Notes: generated from the sequence alone by a model not told the origin. A stretch of 64,000 nt of DNA from Mesodorylaimus sp. YZB2_4 (GCA_030248295.1 JASANH010000209.1:682001-746000), one strand, 5' to 3'; shown: positions 22,828-35,590, counted from the first letter of the stretch. Numbers and translations are program-made.

Positions 22828-23529
22828 ATGCTGACTCAGGTTCGGGCCATGGTTTTCCGCTGGCAATGTCGGGAAGCGTTTGATCGACGAGTAAGAATAC
22901 GGACATTTGTATTATTGGGCTCGGTGATCCTTATTCAGCTGAACTTGGTACAGTCGATGACTTTACGATGGGACTCGGCCGAACCAGCCTTCGTTTTCTG
23001 TCGTCACCGGGCCGCGGATTATTTTCGAGCGGGTTTGGCTTTCGCAACATTGTCGGTTTTGGCGCCTCGCAATATGATTGAGGTCCACGACGATGTCCTG
23101 ACAATTTGGTACCAATCGATCCTGAAAGTGGTTGGGCTCGTCATTCTTGGTTTTGGTCAAGGATATTTTTCAGTGCTTCAGGTGGTGGCGGTATCGCCAT
23201 ATTGTTGGATCTGCATGGCGACCATATTTTACATGTTGGTCCAAGCCGCTCTGTCCATAGTGGCAGTGTTCCTGGCCACATTGCCCGTCATACTGCCCGT
23301 TCGTCTGTCACCCATCGGGCACCCGAACCCTCGATTTGTGCGTCTCCTAATCTGGTACGAGGTGGACATATGTCTGCTGTTCCCCGTCCATGCCCAACTC
23401 CCCATCGACATTGCCGACAATGCAATTATTGATCTGCGAGATTTGGCCCAGGAAATTTGGCCGTCGTTGGACGAGTTGCCGCGGTGGATCGCGATTAAGC
23501 TCGGTCAAGGGGCGGCCGTGCCTGCGTGA
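22828..23529 (+). CDS. Unrecognised multi-pass membrane protein, copy 2 (intact ORF)
   Basis: 233-residue ORF from the ATG of MLTQVRAMVF to TGA. I do not recognise the family. Visible features: a basic N terminus (REAFDRRVRIR), hydrophobic stretches at about residues 27-44, 70-85, 98-113 and 118-151 (the last long enough for two passes), and an amphipathic C-terminal region with DLRDLAQEIWPSLDELPRW. It looks like a four- to five-pass membrane protein. The frame is open upstream to 22690, but the copy at 40.3 kb is frameshifted there by an extra TTGTAAG-like segment, so the ATG at 22828 is preferred. No intron is needed. It could equally be part of a mobile element, since three copies occur in 23 kb. 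Confidence 0.55.
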   Translation: MLTQVRAMVFRWQCREAFDRRVRIRTFVLLGSVILIQLNLVQSMTLRWDSAEPAFVFCRHRAADYFRAGLAFATLSVLAPRNMIEVHDDVLTIWYQSILKVVGLVILGFGQGYFSVLQVVAVSPYCWICMATIFYMLVQAALSIVAVFLATLPVILPVRLSPIGHPNPRFVRLLIWYEVDICLLFPVHAQLPIDIADNAIIDLRDLAQEIWPSLDELPRWIAIKLGQGAAVPA

Positions 23530-23626
23530 GCCGAACGATGCGATTGGTGATCACCACGAGCTCTCTTCTGGTCAGTATTGTGTCCTAAATTTTATCAGTA
23601 CGGTTCTTATCTTTATATTCGATTTG

Positions 23627-24070
23627 AGCTGATGCTGCTGCTGCTTTTCCATCGCAAAGATGATGGATCAGAGAGAACCTAGCGTGCTTATCAGGGGCCT
23701 ACCAAGGATTTGAGGTAGGGGGTGCTCACTTTAAAAAAATGCATGTGAATTTTAGGGGTTTTTCGGCTCCTGCAGCTCGCTCCCAAGAGAGGGTGGGGTG
23801 CGAGGGGGGGATACAAATTTGAGTTTTATGGCCCCGAGAAACTGATTTTTCTACGAAAAACCACTGGAAAATCTCAGATTAGAAGTGACCAATCTCGATC
23901 TGGCTAATCTGCTTCGAGGAAGACGACACTAAAATGGTAGTGACATCTTTGCACTGGTCCTCACCAGCCTGTCCTGTTTTCTCGCAGTCACTGCCTATGA
24001 TAACACCAAAATCCTCAGAAGAACTATCCTGCAACTACAGCGGGATGCAGTATATATTGGAGAAAAATTG
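23627..24070. repeat. Repeat block shared with 38470-38920 (inverted)
   Basis: Wording such as GATGATGGATCAGAGAGAAC and CTTATCAGGGGCCTACC is reproduced in reverse at 38860-38900. No coding potential seen. Confidence 0.6.
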
Positions 24071-24588
24071 TGATTTTCCAATTGTATGGTAGACATTATT
24101 ATCTCTCTTCGAGCAGAAAGAGCGCGCAAAATTTCAGTTGTCCATTCGGCAGATGCAGCTGTCGGATCAGACTGAAGACTGATACCAATGATTTCGGCGG
24201 ATCGGTCGATGCTGGGGGCAATCCTTTTTTTAGAGTGAATATGCTACGGAGGAGATGGTCAAGACAAAATGGACGGAAGGCAGATAGGGGGAGCAGAGTC
24301 AAAAAACGCGTTTTTTGGTGGACGTCCCTTACGAATGGGCCCTGAGCGCCTTGATTCTCAAGCGAGCCATTATTCATATGGTTAACCGCCGGCATGAGCA
24401 CAAAGTTTGAAGAAGAGGAGAAAAGACTGTCGAGAGTGGGTGTGAAGGCGAAGCGGCTGAAGTCAAGCTAGCAAGACATAATACTGTTACGCATATCTAA
24501 CAGTAAGCAAAAACAGTCAACATCAAATAAGCTGACTATCAGGCAAAATTTGAGGTCAAAAATAAATGTGGCATCGGTATAAATGGCG

Positions 24589-24615
24589 GGTTGAAACATC
24601 AAGCCGACGGGTTGA
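24589..24615 (-). repeat. Copy of the recurrent QPVGLMFQP motif
   Basis: Minus strand CAACCCGTCGGCTTGATG followed by TTTCAACC. It sits in the inner inverted duplication; partner at 38313-38340. Confidence 0.45.
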
Positions 24616-24856
24616 CCGCGGGTCAGCTCGATGCTTACCGATTGGTTTCCCAACGTGTAGTGCCTCCAATACACGCGTAAGAGCGCGAGCAGTTGCCTTG
24701 CGGAGCGATTTTTCTCGAAATTCTTAGCGATAACCTCAGTTGATGTCAGCGACGATTTAGTCGAGAAAAATGTGCTCTATCAAGCAGATATAATTTCGAG
24801 GCTTGATTTTTCGTTTTCAGTTTCTCTCGAAGATTTTTCCTAAAGTTTTGCGATTC

Positions 24857-25200
24857 AATTATTGCTTTTTCTCCTCCAACAGTGCTCAGAAAAGCGGTTA
24901 TTTTCTGGTCAAGCAGGGGCTACTGGAAAAAATTTCAGCATCAAAATTTATTGCTGCCTGTGTAGTGCTTTCAATTTGCGAGATAAGAGTCGGGAACGAT
25001 CCCTCGCGAGCGTACTGTACATCTCTACCATCACTGGGCTCAGATGTGCTGATTGTGGGACTGGTGTCTTGCCTATTCCCCGTTTTGAGTCATGTATCAT
25101 ACTGTTCCTCGAGATACAAAGAACAATAAATGAAAAAGCTGCAAGCGCGCGCCAACCACAAGTCGCCGCGTTCCTATTGGCTAATGTGATTAATGTGATG
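24857..25200 (+). repeat. Direct repeat, partner of 41847-42175
   Basis: About 330 bases starting ATTATTGCTTTTTCTCCTCC are reproduced at 41847 in the same orientation with only scattered differences. A diverged third copy is at about 37640-37790. The copy at 41.8 kb ends just upstream of the TRPC gene. Confidence 0.7.
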
Positions 25201-25244
25201 TGATTAATGCTAATGTGATTAATAATGGAGGTCGGTAAACACCG

Positions 25245-25740
25245 GATCAGGTCGGGTTCAACCCGACGGGTCGGGTCAACCCGACCCGACCCGACCCGAC
25301 CCGACCCGAAAGTCTCTGACCCAAAATTTCGGGTCGGGTTGACCCGAAATGTGCTATCAATTCCTGCTAAAAGTTATCAATTCCTTCTTATGTTAGAGTA
25401 TGGCTAGTCCCACTCATTCATCAGAGTTGACAAGAATGATTATAAGAACTCTCACATATGGACCTCCCTTTGCAGAAATTACTCAGAAAAATTTGTCATT
25501 CTCACAGCTTACAACTTGTCTGACATTCTTGGAAGTTACGCAGAATGAGAACGTGGAATGAAAGACTTTGTGCATGCATGCATGAAGCATATACTGCAAA
25601 TCCTGGAGTCGAACAACTACGAGAAGATTTCTGTAGCTGCTTATAGTAATACCTTGCAAAATTTCTGTATTTTTGACCCGTTTGACCTGATCTTTCAAAA
25701 AAGTGACCCGACCCGAAAGTTCCTGACCCGATCCGGGGTC
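25245..25740. repeat. GACCCG word repeats flanking a 320-base spacer
   Basis: Dense GACCCG/CGGGTC words occupy 25245-25348 and again 25665-25740. Both ends share GACCCGAAAGT…CTGACCC in the same orientation, like terminal direct repeats, and each contains internal hairpins. Confidence 0.5.
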
Positions 25741-27400
25741 TAGAGATCGGCGAGGATTGCAACCACGTAAACAGAATGCACGCTTTAGGATATCGCTGGC
25801 GCATTTATAAACCATTCTGGTTACCTACTTTCTGCGCTTCCCAACAATTGGTCCAATCGACTCATTGATTTTCTCAAATATTTGTTCTCCCGCATTAACG
25901 TGTCGATTTCTTTATTTAAACGTTATGAGTTTCAGTGAGTGTCAATTTGCCTTTTGTGTCGTTCATTGTCTTGTCTCACTTTTGAAGCAGGGTGGTCTCT
26001 CTCACAGTAGTTGCTCAGCATAAGAATCTCTTTTTTATTGAAAAACATTCTCTTTTGCATTGATTTACGCCTCGGCCTCCTTTTGAAATCCTACTGTAAT
26101 CATAGAGTGTGGACATCTGCGTACAGCTTGGACTAGCGATCCAAGTGCGCACGGTTGGCAGCATGGCTATCCACTCAAGTATTCTTAAAATTCCTACTTA
26201 AGTATACATGTAGCCATGGCTAGCAGAGCCCCTTGCACCAAACAGCCGCGCACAAACGCAAAGAAAACAGATAATACATATGCTGACTCATCGAAATACG
26301 TGCTCCTCACCCTATTGTTATGCAGATCAGCTCGAAAATTGCTTGGCGTAAAACATGTCCTGCAGAGCAGAGTATCTTGCGTTTCTCGCAAGATTAACGG
26401 CCCTTGCACCAAAGAGTGCGCATTTAAAACACCAATGAGGGGTGTTTATCTTAAATGTGATGCATTCGTAGGTGACTAGTATGTTTGGTTTGAATGCTCA
26501 GCATCAGTAATCGAATCGTGATACCAGCAAGCACTATCATGTGATTGAACAGGTGTGTTTGACAGAGCAGAGCAGAGTTGTGTTGTAAGCCATTATGAGT
26601 CACCGTGCTTCGAATAGGGCAGGGCTTGGAGAAGTGAGCAGAACCGACTACTTTGAGGGGGGTATCAGGCACTGTGCGCATAGAGGGTGGCATATATGCT
26701 CACCAATCTTACTGTACTTTGTAAACCTGTATTGCGCGACTCTCATCACCGCATCAGCTTATGTTGCAGCGGCACATTAGTTCACGTCTGGCTGGGGCCG
26801 ACCGATCACCCATAGCTAGCAAAGATCTCTTTCATGATAGGGAATAGAAGAGGACCGCATCACGGGCCTATCTGCAGGATGCATTGCCGCACTCGCAGTA
26901 TTGAAAACTGAAAATCTCGAAGGATGAGGAAGTATGCCGTGACTTCTGGTGGGCTGATTCGATGGGGAATGTGGAATTCGACCTACAACAGGCTCGACAG
27001 CTGCGACACGCGATTTTCCTTGCGTGTCATCGGTCTCTGTACGATAACCTTTTTTATCTCACCTTTTATTACCCCAAGCTTCCACAGTAAAAAGCAACAA
27101 GACCACTTGGATATACAGTAAATGTATGGAAGTAACTACAGTATACTATATCGATTTTGTAGAAAATCTCATCCGTATTCCGGAAGTTTAGGAAAAAGCA
27201 ACAGCACAATTGCAATAAGCATAACACTAGCGCGCTCTTTTTCAAAACATAAAAGAAAAAAAAATCCATTAAACATGATTTTTAATCAATTTTCTTTATT
27301 TATTTTCTTTTGTTTATCCTCTTTTTGAATTTTTCTTCTTAGTTTGTATAACAATAAATGAAATCATTGCATTCTATAGTTTCGTAAATCTTATTTTCTT
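25741..27400. other. Non-coding stretch, no feature recognised
   Basis: AT-rich with scattered short frames. GCCCCTTGCACCAAA-like wording occurs twice (26228 and 26400). The minus strand at about 27290-27305 has AATAAATAAA, suitably placed as a polyadenylation signal for the BTB gene. No exon supported. Confidence 0.35.
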
Positions 27401-28888
27401 CTAAAAAAAAAGAAGCCATGCAATTCTTGATCGCATCTTCTTGCATAAAGTTTTCAGTCGTAGCTTGCCTGATCCGTATGATGTCTCCAAGCGTAGCTCA
27501 CTATCAAGTGGCATATGTTTCTTCTGTTTGATAATATTTTTTAATTCTTTTATCTGATCTTTCTTCATTATGAGTTCGAGGCGTTGCTCGTCCTCGAACT
27601 CGACAAATATGTGGATCTTCCCCGCCGCTTCCATGGCTACAGAAGAGACGAAAATCAAGTTCAGAAAGCCTACTGTGAGAAAAGCGCCCATGACAAACCT
27701 CGGATCTCCGCAATGGCTGCAGACACAGCCTCCTCAGGAAATATGTTCAAGTTTTCTAAATTGTGAATCGGGATTAAAGATAAATTAATTGCCGATAAAA
27801 ATAATAATCCATCTTGATTTCTCTTTTTCATCCAATAATTGATCATTCCAAGAATTTTGTCTTGATAATTTTTGAAAGCGGGGAGACGAATTATATCAAA
27901 AACTTGGTCCTACAATAAAAAGGAGGGTGACTATCCGTTTTGTATCCCCGAGAGTACAGTAAGATACTTACCCCGCTCAATCTTTCAAATAAGTAATAGT
28001 TACATAATAAAAAGGCCTGACGTATCTTCATGAAAGTGGCCTTATAAATTGCCGCAGCTAAATATTGATCTTCATGCATCTTCATCAGTAATTTGATCAA
28101 GGATTTGAAAATCGCCTCTTGAACTTGATTGTTGAATCCATATTTGTCTGACAAGACAAGAGCCTGGTCGCCCTCTTCTACACTCGAAAAAATGAACCTT
28201 TTCGAGTTGCTGACAAAGTCGACGATTTTTTGGAAGATATCGGGATCTTCTTTAATGAGCACCAAGCCGTTGTCACACACAAACTCCAAAAGGTCCCTGG
28301 AAAACAATTTTCGTCATTATCACTCAAAGATCTGCAGCATTTGACATCTGCATCTCACTGTCAGCCACACCATGTTACTGCAGCATGTACTGTTTGGCCA
28401 TACAGTACAAAAAAACAAAAGCTTAGAAAAAAATTGCATCATCTACAGTAACCAGCTGACAGTGCACAAATCAGGCAGCTTGTTGAATGCGATGTAAAAT
28501 GATTTTCGAAAAAATTTCGGTCATGGCAAACAAATAAATCTTGGCTAACAAAATTCATTTTTTAAAAGTGACCTGATCAGTTTTGTGCAAGATCTTCGCC
28601 TGGTATGACTGAACTCTGAGCGGGATGCTGGCTTGATATAGGTCACATCATAAAAATTAACACATTCTCTGCTTCACATCCATAAATTTCTTCTACTTAC
28701 TTAAAATGGTCACTTTTCTGAGCTAAAATTTCCATTGAAAATTCTTTTCCGCGGCCGCCATCGGGAGATTGCACGATCGAAGCCATGTTTGCCGTCTTAT
28801 GATATGGATACGAAGCCCAATTTGAAACGCTGACTGCGAGCTTGCGCCTTATGTACCTACTGAACAACTCCTCGGGCAGGCTTTCCAT
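27401..28888 (-). CDS. BTB-domain protein
   Basis: Exons on the minus strand: 28888-28701, 28296-27972, 27909-27699, 27636-27401; phases close to 319 codons. Exons 1-2 encode FSMEILAQKSDHFKDLLEF, then a D-P-x-x-F (EDPDIFQKIVDFV) element and a SDKYGFNNQVQEAI helix. That is the order of a BTB/POZ fold (L-A-x-x-S-x-x-F; D-P-x-x-F; A-x-K-Y). A helical region follows (HEDQYLAAAIYKATFMKIRQ…). The last exon (KIHIFVEFEDEQRLELIMKK…) looks like a small beta-grasp domain, which is only an impression. BTB proteins dimerise and often act as Cullin-3 adaptors; that role is inferred. The start at 28888 is the first in-frame ATG; further upstream exons are possible because the first BTB strand is unclear. 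The intron between exons 3 and 4 is only about 62 bases and could be retained, ending the protein at a TAG just inside it. Confidence 0.8.
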
Positions 28889-28965
28889 TGGTCGTAACGA
28901 TACAACGCTCGGCACCCTGTTGGCTCCTACCGACACTCATAGGCGGGTTTCCCGGCTCATTCTAA

Positions 28966-28987
28966 GCCACGCCCACTCAACACGCCC
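28966..28987 (-). promoter_or_regulatory. Two CACGCCC boxes upstream of the BTB gene
   Basis: GCCACGCCC at 28966-28974 and CACGCCC at 28981-28987 lie about 80-100 bases before the proposed ATG. The same box occurs upstream of the left phosphatase copy (1342) and, as GGGCGGGGC, before the TRPC gene (42182). Confidence 0.35.
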
Positions 28988-28989
28988 TA

Positions 28990-31900
28990 GAAATGGTACG
29001 CTTTAGAAATACACATCCTGTACGCAGTTCTGTGCGACTTTCGCATATGAAAAAGAGCTTTTTTGTAGCATTTTTTTGCACTACAAGATTGCGCGATGCT
29101 GTCGAGTTCGCGTAACGATGTATAGAATAGTTTAGTTCGTAGGTGGTCGCAGTCGAAGGTCGGATGGCGTAGTTGTACTGATATCAGCCTGCGATCAGAT
29201 TTTTTTCCTTTCTTTTCCCCCCGAGGGGGTTTTTTTTCCTTAAAACACAAAAACTTCTCGGACTTTGAGCACTGACTGTTGACCAGTTGGTCGGAAGCCA
29301 GTGCAGTATTTTGCAGAGAGCTATCTTTTGCACCTAGAAACGAATCACAATTTTGGGTTTTGTCAAGAGTGACTTAGTGGCTGGCGATGTTCTCTTGCTA
29401 GCTTTAGGTCAGGTGTCGGACACACCTCCCAACCCCTGGTAACTTTTACCTAACATAAATGTTCGTCGAAGTTGCAAGATGACGCATGTGTCGGGTCAGC
29501 CAACTCATTTAGAGCAGGGATGACAGGCAAGTCAACAAGCATATCTTGCCCATCATGACTCACTCCTGAAGGTGTGATTGCATCGATGCCGCTATATATT
29601 GTAATTTCAATCTAAATGCTTGACCCGGTGAGCAAATCATATTCTCCCTTTACAACCTTTGCATATCCAGTATTTCTTATCAGATTCGTAATGGCCAACA
29701 TCATCGATCCAAAAATGTTTACTGTAGCTGACTCTCGGGATCCAAGTTTGAGCAATATTTTGTAAAGAGTAAAATTTGCTGCGCACTGAGTAAAGTACGC
29801 TTTCTTCCTCCAAAATATGACGCCGTAACATTCGAGCGCTAGGGAGGCTTGAGTTTCGAAAATAATTTGTCTAGACATTGCTTGATGAATTTCGAAGGGG
29901 AAATGGGGTTTAGTTTGCACCTGCAAATTTATTAGAGGGATCCGGGCAATGCTGTATTCTGAGTAAAGTGAAATACGGAAGAGGTAGAGACACTAATACT
30001 GTCGTTCATTCACTACAAAGTCAATAGTGTGATGTAGTTAGGCTGGGATGTTCCTAGCCCTCAGTCCTAATCACACCACACTCAATGATGCTTACCCAAT
30101 GTACGCTGGTATGGCTGGTATCTTGCACTGCGACGGGCGCCGGTGATGCGAGCCATTGACAAACGAAGAAAAAGCGATCGAAATGAATATGCGAAGTGAT
30201 GTAGTTTCTTTACTCGAGCGATCGGCGAGCACGAACTGACTCAACATGTCCAGGGCTCCTCCTTATAAACCCATCCTAATACACAGGCCTATAGTAAGAC
30301 TAGTTGGTAATCGGTGCAAATAAGAAAACTGGAATGCAGTCTAAAAGTCAATATGCAAAACAGGATAATGCACGTGCCCATGCCTAATCAGTCGTCATGC
30401 AAATCTACTGAACAAAGTTCGGTCAAGGTGCAGAAAAACCTGATGGCAGAATCAATAAGATGAAAGGTATCTATTCCTAATGAGCTTGCTTGCCTTGGTC
30501 CTGACATAAGAAGAGATTCTCACTCTCATTATGCGGCAAATCCAAATAGCCATATCACAATAGTTCCCCGGGCCAGCGCGCAACGTCTGTAGTCCATACT
30601 GTAGGCTGCCAACTTCTTTTCTATAACACCGACACGGACGATGGAAGGGCCCATCCACGTAAGGGCAGTAGGCAGCAGGGAGAAGAGAGAGAGTAACTGA
30701 GACCGACCCCCATTCTGTCAGGTTTCTGCTACTAGAAAAGAGCACGGATTTCGTCGTGCAGCCCTCCAACAAGAACTCTAATGACGGCCGCTAAGCCACT
30801 CTGTTGCGGACCGTATCAATTTGCTGGAAGACCAAGGGCTACAAAACCAAGTGAACAAGGCGTTCACGTGGAATTTGCGTGTTCGAATTAAGGCTGACAC
30901 TCTACTTGGCCCCCTGCTGTATACGGGCTAGATCCCATGCCTTCACAGTTTCCCCAGGGCTTCTAACTCGACTGGCCATAGTCTGCCGACTGCCAAAAGT
31001 AAGGGCATATGAGCAAGACTGTAAGGCGGAATCCGTCCCGCGGGTTTCCTTTGACCAATCCATCAAGGAGCGTCCTCACCAACGGCGAGTCGGTTGATGG
31101 TATTCCCGATAGCACTAGCGTCCTGGGAGTAATGGGCGAGAGAGGGCATTCGGCACCGCCGTCGTTGACCAGGATCTCTGGCAATAAGTGGGCTCCAAAT
31201 TGACGTATTCAGTTGAACAGTAGAGCCACTGCCAATCAGTCCAGACTTCCTGCACCAAGCCAAGCGGGACTTCACCAATGGCTTACTAAACCAGAGACTG
31301 TGACATTTATCCGATGCAAGTGCGCCTGGCGGAGCTGGTCCTATCTGATCCGCAAACTTTCTACATTGCCAAGCCCTGCTGGGTCATCGAGTCATGAATC
31401 TTGTGATAATGGGTACTAGAACCAAACTTCTAGCAACTTGAGAAAGATCTTAACATGGCCATCATCGCCAAAAATTTTTCAATATATTGCGACTGAATCA
31501 CTATCATTGTCCGAGAGATGGCTGTAACAACGTTTTTCATCTTGCTAACGATGTGCAGACGCCTGCGCCATAATCTCACTTGCGTTTGCAGCCGCAGCGG
31601 TTTCTTGACAAGAAAGCACTTTGTAGCTACTTCTATCCATAAGCATTCTGTTTGTAAAATCATGTACGATGGACGTTCTGATATGAACACCAGGAAGAAA
31701 TCAAGGTCTTGCTGAACTTTTGGTGAGCGCGCAGTATTTTGTTATCAGAAAGGTACATATAACGAACTACAAGAAGTAGGGGCGTGAAAACCGTTTTTCA
31801 ACATGAAGCCAGATACCCCCTGCGAAGAATAAAATTTACTGACTGACCAACTATAATCGAGGAGAGCATGCGAGGGCGTATCGCTATGCCTACACCCTCC

Positions 31901-32580
31901 TCTCATATTTTTACTCAGTCTTTTCAACCCATTTCTCCCTCATCCCCTCACTCAGGCTCACTGTTAGCCATTTCGCTAAAGTTAAAACTCCAGGCTGCAG
32001 GCTCCTAATCCTTAATGTCCAACAGGTTTTCTCTGTCACAGCTGTAGTTTAGTAGCTGCATCAGCCTGTCTCGTGACCTGTTTATCCCAAGTACAGCTGC
32101 CTCTAATAAAGCTCAGTACTAAGTGGCTCGCGCCGTTTTATCATGCTTATACCATCAAAATAGTCACGAAGATTCTAAACAGGCTCGTTTCTTATCAATC
32201 TTTAAGTTTAATTTGGAGCTTATTTCTCTCTGGACCCTTTCCTTTAAACCCCGTCATTCTCTTTTAGGGGCAGAACACTTTAAACGTGGCAGGTCGCAAG
32301 TTCACTTTGCAAAAAGGCTGTAGCCTGGGCATAATAGCCCATGGCTATGCGGTATACAACAGCGACTACACACCTTCAATGCCGCTGTAGACAAAGTAGC
32401 ACTGTCAGCAGCATTTTTGCCGCAAACGGCCCTCTGAATTTCAAGCGCTGTGGCTATATAAGGAAATAAAGCATTTGAGTGAAAAATGTTTCGATTTGCT
32501 CCATTTGTGTTGTTTTCGCCTCCGCGCTCTTTGACTGAATCGGTCAAAACGTGGTTCGAAGAGTCTGAGAATTCCTCGAA
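28990..32580. other. Repeat-rich stretch without a recognised gene
   Basis: Contains the diverged repeat at 30020-30190 (pair of 19505) and unstructured open frames, e.g. minus strand 29612-29926, which I could not assign to a family. Nothing with splice-consistent coding signal was found. Confidence 0.35.
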
Positions 32581-32589
32581 ACAGGGATG

Positions 32590-32660
32590 CAGCAGCAGAG
32601 CGCAGTGAAAGAGCGCTAGGCCCATAATCCAAAGATCCTGGATCGAAACACGCCAGGGTC
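32590..32660 (+). pseudogene. Initiator tRNA-Met(CAU) pseudogene
   Basis: AGCAGAG acceptor strand, GCAGTGAAAGAGCGC D-arm remnant, GGCCCATAATCC anticodon loop with CAT, and GATCCTGGATCGAAACA T-arm follow the layout of eukaryotic initiator tRNA-Met. The D-arm is shortened and the 3' acceptor strand does not restore pairing, so it is not functional. An ACCCATACCC word repeat follows directly. Confidence 0.6.
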
Positions 32661-32664
32661 CTGC

Positions 32665-32705
32665 ACGGGTATGAAATCGTACCCATACCCATACCCGTAC
32701 CCGGT
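32665..32705. repeat. ACCCAT/ACCCGT word repeat
   Basis: CACGGGTATG, then ACCCATACCCATACCCGTAC. Same words recur as a palindrome at 34112-34195. Confidence 0.5.
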
Positions 32706-34111
32706 TTTTCGATAAATGTTCGAATGGAGTATCAAAACAGAAAACTAATTAATTCATGAAAATGATTATAGAAAACCAGAGTTTTCAACAAAACTGGTTC
32801 AATTTTCATTCAAAAGTTTATTCACCATCGCAAGACAAACGACTTTCTTGAAGCAGTAATCTGACAGGGGAACATCGCCAACCGTTAAGTCGAATTTTGA
32901 GCAACCAAAAATTGTAATGTTTTCCCAGGTGTAAAAGAAAGCTATCTGCAAAATATTAGAGGCGTCTGGCCAACTGGTCAGTTGTGGTCAAAGTCCTTGA
33001 GTCCAAAGTCCTTGAGTCAAATGCTTTAGCGCTGAACGTCTGAATAATGTCTGTTTTGCGTAATTTGTTGGGTTTCTTGTTCCCTTGGAAATAAACTCCT
33101 TAATTTACAGCAAACTTAGAGGACTGAAGCTGAAAACAACATGGCAATCTGAAACTCTGAATGAAACTGCATTCATATCAGAGTAACGGAATCGAAATCG
33201 ACAAGGAGTGCCTTTTAAAATGTTTAGCTAAAGGCATTTTGGCAGTTATGGCTGACCGATGACCCAAAGGTGACCATACAGTCAAGCAGGAATGAGCAGC
33301 TGCTCTATAAAAACCTAGATTCGTGACACTGCTACCAAGCGCGCTAGTGTAGCTTACCTGGAGAGGTCAACAACAACTACTGTAGCTGTACTACTACAAA
33401 ACAAGCTAGTTTGTGTGAAGGAGCCAGTTTCACAACTATAGATGAGACGTGTCTGATCGTGAGTCGCAGGACATGCATACAAGGAAGTCCTATCCTACAT
33501 CAAACTACACCTGTCCTATCTAAGGACCCGCTGACCTAAGAGTGCAAGCGGCTGCACTGATGCATATCTGTCATATACAAGTATGGACTCCTAGCGCCAC
33601 ACCCTTATTTTCCCTCAGCCCCCTCAGACAGGTAATCAAGAAATCAGTCAGTCATTCGTGTCCAGTCATGTGGCACCCACCTCGAGGGGTCTTGACGTCC
33701 TTCACGGATGGCGCCTTAGCGGCTTTCCGATATAAACCAGGCTCATTTTTGCAGTAAACAACCATTTTCAAATCTCAAAAACGCTTGAATATCCATACCT
33801 TTTTATAAATATCTCGGTTGTGAAAAGATATAATATATTACCTGTTTTCTTTGAGAATACACGCCCTTCACGTGCCGCGTGTCCATTCCAAAAAAACAGA
33901 TAGTAGATATGGATATCCCAAAATATACGGATATGGATATGGATACGATTTCGATATCGATATGCCGAATGATTACATATAGATGTGGATATTGATATCA
34001 ACAGAGGTCACAAGTAGCCTCAAAAAAGCAGACATCAGAACTGTTTCGCTAAAAACAGTCACAAACTGCATAAGATTCAAATTTGCAGCGCTCTTTAAAA
34101 AAAACAAGAAC

Positions 34112-34195
34112 GAATACCCGTACCCGTCGCCTCTTACCCAAACCCGTACCCATACCCGCCGGGTACGGGTGGGTATGGGTATGGGTACCCATGCA
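34112..34195. repeat. ACCCGT/ACGGGT palindromic word repeat
   Basis: ACCCGTACCC and ACCCATACCCG words switch at a central CCGG to GGGTACGGGT and GGGTATGGGT, giving a strong hairpin. The ATATCC/GGATAT words at 33785-33990 just before show a similar habit. Confidence 0.55.
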
Positions 34196-35339
34196 GGACT
34201 CTGAATCACGCTCTGCTACCAATTCTCGCTTAGCCGCAGCGGCATTGGTTCGGAGGCGACAATGGGCAGAGCTCCTGGTGTTGTGAGAGGAGCACGCGGT
34301 CGATGGTGAAGAACATAAAGAAGGGGACTAGCAACAAATTTACTTATTTAATACCCGCGAAGCTGAAGCGGGCTGATCAACTTAATTCCAAATGATGATA
34401 TGATGAGCCTAAGGTTCTCGTCCCCTTTCTATACTCACAGGGGGCCCTATCTAAACAAATGTCCTGTTAAATTTGAAGTCAAAAAAAGACGGCCACTACA
34501 AACGACCACAGAAACGGGCAAAGAAAAGGAAAGTTTATTCATAATCTGGTCTGCAAAAGGTTGCACATATCAGAGGTTACTAGAAGCTAGCGCTCACCAA
34601 AATACAAAAGCAGCAAGATGCATTATATCACATTCTGGTTTCAACTTTTTCTCAAGGTTTTATCCGAATCCGAGGACGATTAGATGAGGTCACGCGGCAC
34701 AATCTCGAAAGGTTTTTCAAACAAAATTCTCGACTTTACGAAAGCAACTACAAGATACAGTATGCTCTTTGCCCTCTCCTGCCCCGCCCTTATACGCGTC
34801 CGAGGGCACCATGCAAGAACAGCTCCAGGCATTTATAGTTGCCAGTCGTCGAGTTACGAGTTACAAGTGTTAGTTATCGAGTACCGAGCACCAAGTTCTC
34901 TGTGACTGCGCGTTCAGGACAGAGTTCTTCGCCAATCTGTGACTGAGAGGGCGTTTATACTGCCTTAAGAGACCCTGAACCAGAGCGCGCTGTCCTGCGT
35001 TTCTAGCAACTGGGACTTGGTCCTTGCGTCTAGAGAGGCGCAGTCCCGGAGAAAAACGTTTTCTGCTCTTTGCACAAAAAGGCGCAGCACAAACCAGTCG
35101 GAAACACGGGCTTTATGCCGGACAGAGATCCTATACAATTAGAAATACACGAAAACAGAACGACGTGACAATTATATGCACAACTGCTTTGCTCTAGTGC
35201 ATTTGATCGATAATAGTGGGGTAATTCGAAAATATTGATATAGCCAATATGAATCGATACGGCCGCTACGATTAGAAATAATGTAAGAATCGTACAAGAA
35301 TGACTGATCAACTGATGCCAAATAGCTAGGCGGATGAAT

Positions 35340-35590
35340 TGCCGACCAATCCGCTTTTTGATATGATCGCGTGATCGATATGATCAGCTGATCTTATCGA
35401 GACGAAGAGCTGATCTGATCTATATGATCGATTGAAGAATTATATTACTAAGTAAATCAAACAACAGATTGAGTGATCGATCACCCAATCAATCAATCAA
35501 TTGATAGAAATAATCAGATCGACCATATCGACTGATCGAATGGTCACAATGATCAATCGAATACTCGAATTCAACAACATGATTAAAAAA
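35340..35590. repeat. GATC-dense word repeat
   Basis: More than fifteen GATC tetramers occur in about 230 bases, in words such as TGATCGAT, TGATCAGCTGATC and GATCGATCACC. A second GATCGA-rich patch is at 54130-54315. Confidence 0.5.

Larger units (their letters stand above)
22700..24830 (+). repeat. Left arm of inner inverted duplication
   Basis: Matches the reverse complement of about 38105-41120: the membrane ORF and its leader (22710-23600 against 40250-41110), a block at about 23627-24070 against 38470-38920, and 24580-24830 against 38110-38350. The left arm has an extra 0.4-0.5 kb around 24080-24560; the right arm has about 1.3 kb (38930-40250) not in the left. By eye the ORF parts are about 98% alike and the flanks about 90%. 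Confidence 0.75.

Noticed and set aside
29612..29926. Transposase fragment
   Set aside because: A zinc-finger-like WICKGCKGR piece occurs in one frame and a longer open frame in another, but neither shows a DDE pattern or family signature I can support.
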